From positions 1-64,000 of the forward strand of contig JAIXMQ010000045.1 of assembly GCA_025716855.1 (NCBI GenBank): DNA of 64,000 nucleotides. Reading direction: 5' to 3'. The notes under the pieces are model-generated. The model was not told where the DNA came from. It searched no databases and saw only the letters and a program-made list of their open reading frames with translations. Positions within the stretch are counted from its first letter, which is position 1; each line of letters starts with the position of its first letter. The translations under genes and the position numbers were made by a program. Below, piece after piece: positions 10,045 to 21,310 of the stretch. The stretch is from Pilaira anomala (Eukaryota > Mucoromycota > Mucoromycetes > Mucorales > Mucoraceae).

Positions 10045-11934
10045 TTACAGTGGTGACATAATTTCTTGTTGTAATTGAAGTGATTTTTCTATAGAATCAC
10101 AATAATTTTGAAATTTAATGATTTCATGTAAAAGATAATGAGACTTGGCTTCCCAATTTGACATGACTTTTAAGTTCAATTTTGGTAAAGTACGAAACCG
10201 ATCCTCCATCTTTGGCTTGATATCTCGATGTTGGTCTAATTCAATCGATAGCTCCTGAACATACCTTGATAGCACTTCAAGTTGCGTTTGTTCATCTAAT
10301 ATACTACTACTCATCATTGGTGTAGGTGCTTCCCATTCATTTATAATAGGCACGCCTTCTTCTACCAATAAACAATCTCCCCATCCATATTCCATTGAAC
10401 TCACACCTCCTTTTAATGGTTCTTTACTTTCTCGCGCTGCCCAATAATTACATGTAGAGACCCATTCATGCACTTGTTCAACCGATCCCACTTGAAATAA
10501 AAATACGGCTCCATTCGATTGTTGTAACGCAAACGCATGTTGTCGTTGTCGACTATAGCCTGACGGTAACGCATTCGCTAACGTATGTTTTAAGTCAACG
10601 GATCCCATGAATTGTGAATGTGACATCCAATCACCGCCACCAACCACTGTACTATGATTATTATAATCACTTGTACTTGACATTTGTGATGCACTATCTG
10701 AAAATGTTGAGTTTGATCTTGACATAATTGTACTACGTATCGTTTGACGTTTATTATTACTATTATTATTTTGTGCACTGTTACTATTCCCAGTACTGGT
10801 CGTATCTAATTTATACATTCTTGCCTGACTACGATCAATCACCATAAAACAATCTCTCCAATCACGATACTTTGCTTTCTGTCCTGTTCTTTCCAATAAA
10901 TGTTTACGTACCACCATACCTTCTTTATAATACGGTGCATTACTAGTGTAACATGTCGGAATATCCGTATGTTGAAGATGAGATGCTACAGATTGATACT
11001 GCATCACTGAAGAACTCGTAGACTGAACAGATGAAATCGAATTCTCTACTTCTACCACCACCGAATCACGCGTACTCGTACCTTTCCAAATAATTGTACC
11101 TACACTACGTTTAAATGCTGTACTCATTCGATTTGTATTTGTATTTGTATTGATATGATGATTGGATGGATTTGTGATTTGACAATGTCGAAGACTGGTA
11201 TACATTTGTTTCAATAAACTCTTGACTTCTACTTGCCAACTTTTAGATCCCATCGGTGAAGGTCGAGAAATACCCGAATCAATCGAAGAAGGTGCATAAG
11301 TAGAAGATCGTGTTGAAAATGCACTTTGGTTACTGGATGTACGTTGCAAAGGGATCCAATCAAGTGATTGGAAAGAAAGACCGCTACTGGTCCGATGATC
11401 GTCCATATCTGCTGCAGGAGTTTCTAATTGGGCATGAATAGCACTCATCGTATTCTTAACAAACGCAGATCGAGACATTTTCTTATAATCTCCTTGAGCT
11501 ACATGAAGGTCCGTGTTTAAAAGTAATAACGAATAAACAATAGCATGTACCACGTCTATGTATAATAACAAGTTTTTAGTGTGTAAAAAACGGAAATTTT
11601 TTCAAAACAGAATGATTACGTTACCAATGGTTCCAAATATACATTTTGGATTACATTCAAAATATCGAATTGAAAACTGAAGCAAGATACGATCAATTTG
11701 TTGTGTTTCGCCTTTTAAATGAAGTCTTGAACATAAGTTACGGAATGATTGTTCAAGACACATATCTTTAAAGTCGAAATAGGTCATATACGTTTCAAGT
11801 ATTAAATTACTAGAAGGTTTTCCGTCTCCTATCCATTCCACTACATGATCTAAATCATGATACACTGTATTATCTTGCTCCCAAATACGTCTGGCGTATT
11901 CTACTGAACTATCAATCATACCAGAAGAACTCAT
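10045..11934 (-). CDS. Sec7-PH Arf guanine nucleotide exchange factor
   Basis: Predicted to activate Arf-type GTPases at membranes. Two exons (11934-11625 and 11555-10045) give 606 residues. A Sec7 domain fills about residues 10-150. It has the catalytic 'glutamic finger' in LKGETQQIDRIL (Glu near 76) and the second Sec7 motif YSLLLLNTDLHV just after the intron. The intron falls inside the Sec7 domain, and the joined reading TIDVVHAIVY supports the splice. A Ser-rich linker follows. A PH domain, starting near EGMVVRKHLLER and recognisable by KYRDWRDCFMVID, lies around 300-450. A helical tail follows. Sec7 followed by PH suggests the EFA6/Syt1/Yel1 group of plasma-membrane ArfGEFs, but I cannot fix the subgroup. 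The ATG at 11934 is preferred because the upstream in-frame extension is only poly-Phe from a T run. Confidence 0.88.
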
Positions 11935-13688
11935 TTTTTGTTTTGTGAATAAAAAAAAAAAAAAAAAAAAAGTCACTGCTAAAATATTAAAAAAAGAGGA
12001 AAAGAAAAAAGAAACGTCCCTCTTTCACATTACTCTCTCTCTCTCTCTCTCTCTCTCTCAGCTTCAATAGCATCAGATCGTGACCGTTCCTTTGGGGAGT
12101 CGATCTCAGGGGGTTTTTCTGTTTTTTTTCGTATCCAGTGTAACATACCAGTCACCCGTCAATGCTTTTTTAGAAAAAAATTATTTACTCTCTCGGGGCC
12201 ACTGTAAAAAGTTTTGTTTGTTAGTTCTTTTAGGAAAGTTTTTTTTTTTTTTGTTTCTCCTGCCTTATACCACACAAAGAAAGAGAGAATCCCCTTTTAT
12301 TATACCATCATAAACACTAATATAAATTCATAATGAGATTCCAAATCCAAGGCTAAAATCAGATTTCTTTTTTTACAACTCCTTAAATTTAAGAGATGAT
12401 TACTCCTGAATTAAAAAAATTCTTCTTTTTTTTTGTGTGTGGCAGCATGAAAGGTGACACAATCAATGTAAAAATTCGTTTGCCCTCTCTTTTTTTTTTC
12501 TTTTCTTTTGACAGCGTCAAAAATGTATCACTTCTTATTTAAACAGTTTTTATTAACGCATGTGAAAAATTTTAATACAATACGTAGTACCATGATCATG
12601 TACTCTAACTTTTTTTTTTTTTTCCTTCTGTATACAATCGATTTTTTTTAACATGGCATGCAGTGTCACTCTTTATATCATGTCAAAATATATATATATA
12701 TATAAAAGAAAGGGTTTTCTAAAAGGTTATTATAGAAAGGAGGGAGGTCCCTTTTTAGATAAAGTTTCTTCGGAAAAGAAAAAACAATCAATTTTTGCAT
12801 ATAAATGAACCAAAATAACAATTTAACATTTTAAAATTGAAATTATTAACCATGAATTAAACGTGTGGGGGAAAAACAATGCCTTCTCCAATTAAATCAG
12901 TAACTATGACAATTAAATTAGTAACTAATGACAATTAAATTTCGATAATTTAAACAATGAAAAATTACACTCGACTTCTTTTTAGGATAATCGGCAACGT
13001 TTTATTAATAGATTGATTTAAAATTATGTTGTTAGCTTCTCAACTAGTAATAAACTTATTTTAACGTGGTAATAATTATTAAAAGACAACACGAGTTTTT
13101 ATCTCTCTCCCTGTCAAAATAAAATCCATTGTTAATATGATCTAAATAACATATACTATACGCATTAGGCACACGTATTTATTTAATTTAAAACTTTTTA
13201 CTAGACTTATTTTTGTGAAACTTATATTTTTACAAGAATTCCAATTGAGTTTTGGGAATTCAAAGAATCAAAATAAGCGTTTTGCCGTCATTATAGTTTA
13301 AGGCTTTGATTTATTACTATTTTATTAAGAAGGCTGTAAGCGTAACTGATTTAAAATAAAAAAGATGTAATCTTAAGTATACACTTTTATTAGAAATTAT
13401 TAAATAATAACCTTTGGATTGACTTTTTGCTGCTTAAATAAAAGAGGAGCCCTAAAAAAGAAAATAGAGTTACATTTCCACGTTACACGTCCCAGATTAA
13501 AAACTATGAACACATGTATAGATTCTTTAAACATGTGATTTATTAAATCTATTTTTTTCTGTAAAAAAAAAAAAAAAAGAAAAAGAAAGAAAGATGTATA
13601 TATATTGTACAATTAAATAAAAAAAGAAGGATTATTATATGCAAAGAGAGAGATTAAGTGAGAGAGTAATAATAATAAAGAGTGGGTT
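11935..13688. other. Long intergenic region, no gene seen
   Basis: About 1.75 kb of AT-rich DNA without a convincing frame or splice pattern. It includes a (CT)14 microsatellite at 12032-12059 just upstream of the Sec7 gene, several T runs and a short (TA)n near 12689-12703. A short open frame at 13400-13612 is mostly homopolymer and is not supported. Confidence 0.5.
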
Positions 13689-14916
13689 TTACGTGGTTTG
13701 AACAGGTTTTTTCTTGTTGGTTGTTTTGGTTGCTTTTGATGCAGTTCTTTCTAATGCAATATCCATTTGGTTCAGCCAAGTATCATTTACATACCAAAAT
13801 TGACTATCGATTAACTTTTGTTTCTTTTCTTCTCCAATCTATATAGAATAAATTAAAATTTTCTTGTGTTAATTAAAGTGATACAAATATATAAAAGGGT
13901 TTCTTTCTTCTTACCAAGTAATTTGCATGGACAATAAAAGGTTTAATTCCATGTTTGTTTGGTAAATCATGCGTATAATAAACAAATCCATTTGGGAAAT
14001 GTAATACATCGAGTAAAACAACCGATGAAGTTCGAATATCTAAGTCTAAATTCTCTAGCGCTGCATTCATAGATCCTTGTTGTGTTTTTCCTTCAACCGT
14101 ATCCTGAATATGAATTGTCTCTGCCAACAACCGTTTCATCTCGTCCGTAGCTCTCATCAAATAAAATCCGGAATTAATCTCTTGTTGATTGAACCCTTCT
14201 TGTTGAAATAAAACGTGCGTTTCGCTTCGAATGTTCAATAGCGTAGATACATATTCTGCTAATCGAGGTCTTAACCAAACAATATCTACATCCGAAAACA
14301 ACACATTCACTTCAAGATAAAGTAATTGCTGTACAACCAACGTCTTTGAATGTGTAATCACTCGATACTCTTGACTAAAATACGTTTTAAATTCGGCTTC
14401 TACTTCTTGGTGAAACCAAACATCAGGTATCAACGATGCTCTATCTCCATATCCACTCATCTTTAAATGCTCATACAGCTTTTCATCAAAACAAAATATC
14501 AAGAACTTTTCTTCTCCTGTTCTCTTTAATGATTCAATCCAATTATAAACATGATTACGCATACCATAATTAGCTGTCGCTATAATCAATACTCGATCTG
14601 GTAATAAATTTGCATGGATTTTATCTAATAATTCTTTAGGTGGTGCTGGTAATTTATCTGGAATATCAATCCATGCTTTTGTTTCTTTCACTGGATCTAC
14701 TTCTTCTATTAATTCTTCTTCACATTGACATGTAGGTTGTATTATTTCCGTTTCATTCAATGTGTCAAAAAATGTTTGTTCGTTACTGAGATAACTACTA
14801 TCCACAACTCGAGATGTCGAATGACTACTGTAGAGATGACTCAAATATACAAAAGAGCATAATACAAGTAAAATAGCAACTGAAAACAGACCTTTTCTTT
14901 GGTCTATTAAAGCCAT
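13689..14916 (-). CDS. Type II membrane nucleotide-diphospho-sugar transferase
   Basis: Probable Golgi glycosyltransferase of 383 residues from two exons (14916-13915 and 13838-13689). A short basic N-terminus precedes one membrane segment at about residues 10-30 (FSVAILLVLCSFVYL), giving type II topology. The lumenal domain starts with VLIIATANYGMRNHVYNWI and carries the DxD metal/sugar-nucleotide motif in LFSDVDIVWLRP. It also has GSMNAALE and a final FIVHANYL before the intron. This pattern fits the 'nucleotide-diphospho-sugar transferase' family (PF03407, GT77-like). The donor sugar is unknown. The tail is Lys/Thr-rich. The start at 14916 was chosen over an upstream ATG whose extension is only Phe-rich and would spoil the short cytosolic tail. 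Confidence 0.88.
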
Positions 14917-15244
14917 TATAATTAAATTAAAGGGAAATAAAAAAAAGGGGAAAAAAAAAAAGAAAATAGAAAAGAAGAACAAAAAAGCTTAAATACTAGT
15001 TTTCCCTCATCAATCGCTCTTCTAATAAAGGTTACCTCTAACTGGTGGCTTGCGGGGTGCTTGCAGAAAACATTCATACGCGTGTTATGAGAGAGAAAGT
15101 TAGAATCTTTTTTTTTTTTCTCTCTCTCTCTCTTTCTCTTTCTCTTGGTCTTTTTATCAATAAGTACTTTTTTCATTTTTTTTTTCTTCATTTTTTTTTT
15201 TCATTTTTTTTCATCAACCTCTTTTTTTGCCGAAAAATAAAACA
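14917..15244. other. Divergent promoter region
   Basis: This 328-bp spacer separates the glycosyltransferase start (minus) from the RGG-protein start (plus). It has CT repeats and T runs on the side of the plus-strand gene. A shared bidirectional promoter is possible, but I see no recognisable factor site. Confidence 0.45.
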
Positions 15245-16778
15245 ATGGTAAAACCAACTGCAACCAAGTCAAAGTCATCGAAAAAAGGTTCAAAAAAGAA
15301 GTTGCATAATGCTGTTCATCCTTATATGGAATGTGTTCAAGCAGAAGTAACAAGTCTACAAGAACAACTCGTAAGAATTAAATAACAATAGAAATGATTT
15401 AAGATAACTCACTTATGAATAGGCTGCTTTCGAAACAAAACAAGACTTGACACCTGAAGAAAAATCTGAGAAAGCAATAACAGAAGCTTGTCTTGAACGA
15501 TATCAAGCAACACTTGCTAAATTTGTAAGTCTTTTACTTAACAAAATTATATTTGCATTAAAACTGATAAACTCCTTCTTCAGGCTGAACCAACCATGTT
15601 AAGTAAACTACAACAATTCAACTCGATCGCAGAAAACGAAATCAAACAAAGAGATGAAACCCAAACCATTTCCTTTTTACAACTCTTGTACTTAATGCGA
15701 CTTGGTCAACTCGGTCTCTATCAATACATTGATCAAGCCCCTCCTTTAGATTCAATCGCTAATTTATCCGATCAAATCATAGGCGCTGCCGTTCATTACG
15801 CTAAAGATAAATCATTTCAAAAGAGACAAAAGGCCCTTGAATTGTTAAAAAAATTTGATCAAGCTTCCACCCAAAAAATCGATCCAAATCTTCCTACCAC
15901 CTTTAAACAAATCAAGGACTTTTTACAACATATGTGGGATAATACAACTGAGCCAGAACATGTAAATAGCAATCAAAATTATTCTGTAATTCAGTTTGAA
16001 GGTATGATCAACAATTTGACTTTGGATACACAACCACCATCATCAGATCAACAATCGAACCTTGAACCACCTGCCACAGAAACAAATGTTAAACCTACAG
16101 AAGCGAATCTTGAACCACCTACAGAGACACACCTTGAACCTAGAGAGGATACGCCTGAACCTATCACAACGAGTGAACCAGCTGTAGTAGAAACAACTAC
16201 TGCACCACCATTATCACCACCTGAATCGCTCGACGTTTCCGATAAAACAACAACCCAAGAAACACAAGAAAAATCCGGTTGGGACGACCAAGGAACAGAT
16301 ACTCAACCAAATCATTTCGATTCTTGGGATAAATTGGATACAGAACCCAAGGACGAAAAATCAGAAGACCATGGTTGGAATTCGATTGAAAAAAAGGCTC
16401 CCATGGATAACTGGAACAATCAAGGTAAGAAATTTATCATTTATTTATTTATATTTTTGTTTTATTAATTTGCATAAAAAAAAAAAGCTACTAAGTGGGG
16501 TACAGAAAACGTGATAGAGGATAATACATCTGCCGCAGTAGAATCAAATGATTCAAAAGATGTTACAGAAAATGATAATTGGAGAAGCAGAGATGAAACA
16601 AGTCGTGGAAGAGGTAGAGGAGGATCTCGTGGTGGTGGACTTCGTGGACGTGGACGTGGTACTGGTGGTCCAAGAGGAAATGGAAGAGGTCGTGGAAGAG
16701 GAGGTCCTGTCAGAGGACGTGGTAGAGGTAGAGGACGTGAAATGGATGATGATTATAATAGGGAATACATTCCTTCTC

Positions 16779-16817
<39 letters not shown>

Positions 16818-16819
16818 AA
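15245..16819 (+). CDS. Helical-domain RGG/polyQ RNA-binding protein with GW motifs, caprin-like layout
   Basis: Four exons (15245-15370, 15423-15524, 15584-16424, 16488-16819) give 466 residues. The first 40 residues are Lys-rich and basic. An alpha-helical domain follows to about 230, starting HPYMECVQAEVTSLQEQL. A disordered acidic region of about 130 residues has a Trp every 12-20 positions (SGWDDQG, DSWDKLD, HGWNSIE, DNWNNQ, TKWGTE, DNWRSR). An RGG/RG-rich block follows, and the protein ends in about 12 Gln encoded by pure CAA. Helical N-terminus plus RGG tail resembles animal caprin, an RNP-granule protein, but the similarity is one of layout and I could not align it. The GW/WG motifs in acidic disorder resemble Argonaute-binding hooks. 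An RNA-granule or RNA-silencing role is an inference. Confidence 0.8.
16781..16816 (+). repeat. (CAA)12 coding microsatellite
   Basis: A pure CAA run encodes the C-terminal polyGln of the RGG protein up to its TAA stop. A change by one unit would not alter the frame. The run also produces meaningless polyAsn and polyLeu readings in the other frames. Confidence 0.85.
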
Positions 16820-16927
16820 TTCTATGCCATACACACTTTAATTTTTTTTATTTCAACCCCTCCCCCCCCCCCAAATTTGCTTAATACAATAAAAATATTT
16901 TGCTATTATATACTATACATTTATTAT

Positions 16928-18326
16928 TTAAACCCACCATTGAGTCCATGCATCCTTATCTTCTTTTACAACAGGCTCAAATTTAAAATGAATCTGCTTC
17001 ACTTCACTATACCCTTCTGTCACTGTAGGCACTTGTAATCTAGACTTGAACGTACGATACGCAATGATACTCAATACCTCTCTTTTTTCTGTAGAATTTT
17101 TATAAAGTGCTCGATAATAATTATTATGTTGTGCCAATCCTTCATTATCTCCAAAATAAAAGCATCGCACGGGCACATTGGCTTCCTTGGCTAATTTAAT
17201 ATATAAACTACGTGTAGATGCTTCTGGATTCGTGTTGTCAACAATCACCGATTTTCCACTCGCCAATCCTTCCTTACACGCTTTCACACATCGATCGCGT
17301 GTCTTGAGTGTATCCTGGTTCACATACACGTACCCATGAGGTACAATATGTGTCTTTACAAAACTACTCTTACCACTGGCCGGATACCCAACACAAATAA
17401 TTAATTCAGGTTCCTTCTTTACTAACATCGTATCCGGTGTATGAAGAGGAACTATCATTGAATATGAGTAATTAAGAAAAAAAAAAGCCTTTTTTTTTTT
17501 TTTTTTTTTTTTTTTACCGTCTAAAGTCAAATGTTCTTTAGGATTGAATTCTCCCCAACTAAATTCTGCTTTCGGCTCATTTAAAAAGTACTCCTCCGGT
17601 GTATAAAACTTGATTCCAATATTATCCGCAAACTTACGATCACAACACGAATGATCCTTTTTATACTTTGGTTTCCAACCTGCTGCTCTCCCAGCTGCAT
17701 CTCCCACATAAAAGCAAAGACTTTTATCAATCGCCACCTCTTCATTCTCTTTCACAACCCAATCCCACATCCCCGTCATCGGTTTACGATACACGTTCTT
17801 CTTTAACGCAGCCAGAAATAAGATGGGTGTATTCTGCACTTGATCCATGATCGTCTCCACTTTGACCTTGAAACTATCAATACTTTTATCCGAATTTAAT
17901 CCATTCTGATTTGAAAAGATCACAATCTTAAACCCTTCTTGGTATAATGTTTGGAGCTTGGAAGGTACACTGGCATCCCACCATTTCCAATCGCTTGCGT
18001 TCTTTGCATATGTGTTGCCACTTTTCGTCCTAATCAATGTACCATCCTTTATATAGCCACGTTAGTTTTACTTTATATATACATATATAATATATATTTA
18101 CCAAGTCAAAAGCTGCTACTTTATTTCTAGATACTTCTATCCCCTTTGTTTTAGCTATCAAGACAGTATCTACTGCGTTAAGCCATTTTACGGTTTTTTT
18201 CATGTTGAAAAAAGGGTGATCTAAATAACACAGTGTTGGTTACGTCCTTTTCCATACTTTTTTTTTTTTACCTTTCTTTTGTTTCTTATTATCTTCTGTG
18301 ATTTCTGAACTGGATTCACGTTTCAT
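16928..18326 (-). CDS. Polynucleotide kinase 3'-phosphatase
   Basis: DNA repair enzyme that restores 3'-OH and 5'-phosphate ends at strand breaks. Four exons (18326-18272, 18220-18102, 18046-17518, 17451-16928) give 408 residues. A short Lys-rich start holds a probable nuclear signal (KKQKK). Then comes HPFFNMKKTVKW, and a HAD phosphatase domain whose nucleophile motif DLDGTLIRT is formed across the exon 2/3 join. IFSNQNG and YVGDAAGR are the later HAD motifs. The C-terminal kinase has the P-loop GYPASGKSS and ends with WTQWWV. There is no FHA domain, as in the fission yeast enzyme and unlike the animal one. The tiny first exon was needed to open the HPFF block in frame. It is convergent with the RGG gene, 108 bp away. 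Confidence 0.93.
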
Positions 18327-18424
18327 TGAAAAACAAAAAAAAAGAAAAGAAAAGAAGGAAGAAAAAGAATTAAAAAAAAAAAATCGGTTTTTTTTATTTA
18401 CAAGTTTGTTTTATCACGTCTTTT

Positions 18425-18759
18425 TTAGTTGTGACGAATATTCGATTCAGTTGCACTAAGCTCTTGTTTACGTAAATCCTTTATAACCGTCTTTGGAAAG
18501 TTTTTATTTAGTTTCTCTCTCTCTCTCTCTCTCTCAAAACAAAAACTTACTGCAAGTGCTTCAGGATTAACCCCTCGTTCACATAAAGAAACACATAACC
18601 CAAGTGTTTCTCGATCCAAACCTGTATTTAATAAACTCGCCATTTCCAAAAGAACTATTTCATAATTTAAGTAACCTTTTTTTTTTTTTAAAAAAAAAAA
18701 CTTTATATTCACTCACGATCGATCGTCTCTTTTACTTCGGTATTTCTTGAAGATTCCAT
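18425..18759 (-). CDS. MZT1: Mitotic-spindle organizing protein 1 (gamma-tubulin complex subunit)
   Basis: A 70-residue protein that binds the N-termini of gamma-tubulin complex proteins and helps target and activate microtubule nucleation. Three tiny exons (18759-18717, 18654-18551, 18490-18425) must be joined to see it. Reading across gives [18 protein letters not shown], then [20 protein letters not shown], then [13 protein letters not shown]. This is the family's conserved three-helix core with Cys and Gly-Val-Asn-Pro-Glu in the expected places. The normal family length is 70-80 residues. Intron 1 contains a T13A11 palindrome and intron 2 a (CT)n microsatellite. The gene lies 98 bp upstream of the PNKP start and points the same way. 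Confidence 0.93.
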
Positions 18760-19024
18760 ACTGTATTTAAATAATAAAAAGAAAGAAAAAAAGGAACACA
18801 AAAAAAACCCCAATTCTGCATGTTCACTATTTTAAATACCCTTCCTCCTTCTCTCTATGGACTGCTTTATTTATCAACTCTTTTGTGCTTTCAATGCAAG
18901 TGATAGGGTTATAACAACGAACGCTTTTGAGTTTTTCTTCAAAGAAAAGAAATTTTCTTTTTATATTGGAAAAGCGACAAAAACCCTTTATTTCTCCCTC
19001 TCTCCCCTTTTTTTCTTCTACTTC

Positions 19025-20364
19025 ATGTTGAACGATCTAAAGACAGTAGACACCATAACAGGTCAAATAAGACGTCGCAGAAAGCTCTGCAAGTTTTTAT
19101 TCTTTATCGAGATTCAACCTCAAGACCAACTCACTCCTAATTCACAAATCTTCTTTAGAAGCGACGATCACTCTTTAGACGATACTGCCTTTCAAGACGC
19201 TTATCGTGCTTCCAGACCGGGTCATGTCGTCCAAGTTCAAGTAGCTGAACCTCACGACCCGACTGAACAAATTGGAAAACCCTATAAAGTATGGCAGTCC
19301 AATAAACCTATCCACATCATCGTACCCTATACCGATCGTGAATCTTTTCCTCAGGACCCTCCTTTAGGTTCCACAGGCAAGAAACCAACTCAATTGATTG
19401 AACTGGCTTCCGGTGAAAAGAAATTGAAATCTGATTTGGTTTGCAAGTATTGGATCAATAAGAACCCTTGTGAGAGAGGTGTTCAATGTTTATTTCAACA
19501 TCCTGAAGGTCTTGATTTTGAAAAGGCAAAAATTAAATGGTTACAAGAGGTAAAGAAAAAACTTAAACAATCCTATTATTTATTTTTTTTTTACTAAAAA
19601 AAAAAAAAAAAAAAAAAAAGAGAGAGAGAAATAGAAAGATTGCTACACATAATCCTGAAGATCCACATACTTCAAAGAAACCTCATGGACTACGTGCAAT
19701 CATATTCGCTGAATGGATCAAAAGAACTTTCGCAACCGAACTAGAAAAAGGTTTAAAATCCTATCACAATTCCACATTAGAAAACAAGAGTGTCGTATTA
19801 GACGTAGCAGGTGGAAAAGGTGAAATTTCCTATGTACTAGGCAGAGGCTTTGGCATTCCTTCCACCGTCATTGAACCTGTCAAACGAAAGTTACCCAATT
19901 ACTGGTTCACCCGTTTACGAAGATTAATGTATCGTTTCGAGACCGGTACAATGGAACAACCCGATTGGAAGTCGAAAGAAATTCAAATAGACTTGATGTC
20001 CTGGCCATCCAATGTCACTCCCAATTACCTTCATACTTTATTAGACGATCAATTCTTACTAGATCATGCGGATCTGGTGGATTCCGTCTCTCTTTTCATT
20101 GGTTTACACTCAGATCAAGCTACCATACCCATTGTAGATGCTGCTTTAAAAGCTGGAAAAGCATTTGCTGTCGTCCCTTGTTGTGTATTCAGTCACGATA
20201 ATCGTACTCGACGATTAAAATCGGGTGAACTCGTCACTACCACTGAACAGCAAATTCAATACATTTGTGAAAAAGATACCATGGGACGTGGAGATATCAA
20301 GACGGCTTATTTAGACTTTGAAGGTAAAAATGTAGTAGTTTATTGGATTCCAAATCAAAATTAG
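19025..20364 (+). CDS. CCCH zinc-finger and SAM-methyltransferase-like fusion protein
   Basis: Two exons (19025-19549, 19639-20364) give 416 residues. The first part (ITGQIRRRRKLCKFLFFIEI) looks like an OB-fold or tRNA-synthetase-like beta barrel. Around residues 145-165 is a CCCH finger, CKYWINKNPCERGVQCLFQH. Exon 2 holds a Rossmann methyltransferase-like domain with the SAM-binding motif VLDVAGGKGEISYVLG and later FAVVPCCVFSH. Known proteins with a CCCH finger and such a domain act on tRNA or other RNA, but the substrate here is unknown. The splice acceptor at 19637-19638 was chosen because nearby AGs give a stop at once. The start at 19025 follows a T/C-rich leader and suits the barrel. 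The stop overlaps the stop of the convergent neighbour. Confidence 0.8.
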
Positions 20365-21310
20365 AGACGACTTCTCTTTTCTTCTGAATAATAAGGCCAA
20401 CCTTGAATTTGACTTGTAATCATGTCACTCATTTCATTTACTTTCAATTCATCTTTACCTGATACATTCACTATAACCCGAACATCATCATCATCATCTA
20501 CTGCCCCCCAAATAGGATAACTTCCAATTTTAATTCCAAATAAATCTGCTTTTGTTTGTGCCACACTTAACACATCTGCAATCACGACTTCGGACTGAGA
20601 TGTAGCTATCTCTCTTCGATAAAATCGTGTACCTGAAAGTCCTTGTAATTTCATTTGCAATGAATCCATCAACAGTTTAAAAAGACGAGGAATACCAGGT
20701 AATATATATACATTCCTGTTCACCACCACAATTGGAATCATAATCTCTTTTCGTTCACGTAATAAAATGGCTGGTGAAGGGAAAGTGGCCAAACGCGCAT
20801 GATGTTTCGTCATCTCTTTTCCTCCTCCTTTCTTTATTTGTTTCTCTATATATTGATATGTCATTTGATCTACTTTCATCTCAAGTCCAAAAGCGGATGC
20901 AATTGATTCGTATGTAATATCATCATGTGTTGGACCTGTGTACATACAACACTAATAAATATAAGGAAACAAGGTTTATATAAACATATATATATACTTT
21001 TACCTATACCACCACTAGTAAAAACAAGGTCATATTGACTAGATAATTCTTTTACTGACTTCTTAATCGCTTCTCTATCATCTGCAACAACTTGAATCGT
21101 TTTCAACTCGATGCCGAGATCAAAAAGTGTCGTTGCTAAATAAATAAAAACGCAATAGAAACGTTTTTTAAATAAAAAAGTTTCTTTTTTCTTTTCTTTT
21201 TTTTTTTTTTTTCTTTTACCCAAGTAGTGTGAGTTGGTATCTTTTGTCTTCCCTGAAAGAATTTCATCTCCAATAATACAACAAGCTGCTGTAATAACCT
21301 TATTAGTCAT
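20361..21310 (-). CDS. MoaB/CinA-fold (molybdopterin-binding-like) protein
   Basis: Three exons (21310-21220, 21135-21004, 20935-20361) give 265 residues. The N-terminus AACCIIGDEILSGKTKDTN and the phosphate-binding signature TSGGIGPTHDD, completed across intron 2, are typical of the MoCF_biosynth/CinA fold. This fold is also the N-terminal half of animal FAD synthase (FLAD1), where it acts on FAD. The later ILPGIPRLF fits CinA-like proteins. There is no PAPS-reductase-type FAD synthase half, so this is a stand-alone domain, as in several fungi. A housekeeping role in nucleotide or flavin clean-up is likely but unproven. Its 3' end overlaps the convergent methyltransferase gene by 4 bp. Confidence 0.85.

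Noticed and set aside
16548..16841. PolyAsn and antisense polyLeu frames over the RGG gene
   Set aside because: Shadow frames of the CAA and RGG codon repeats.
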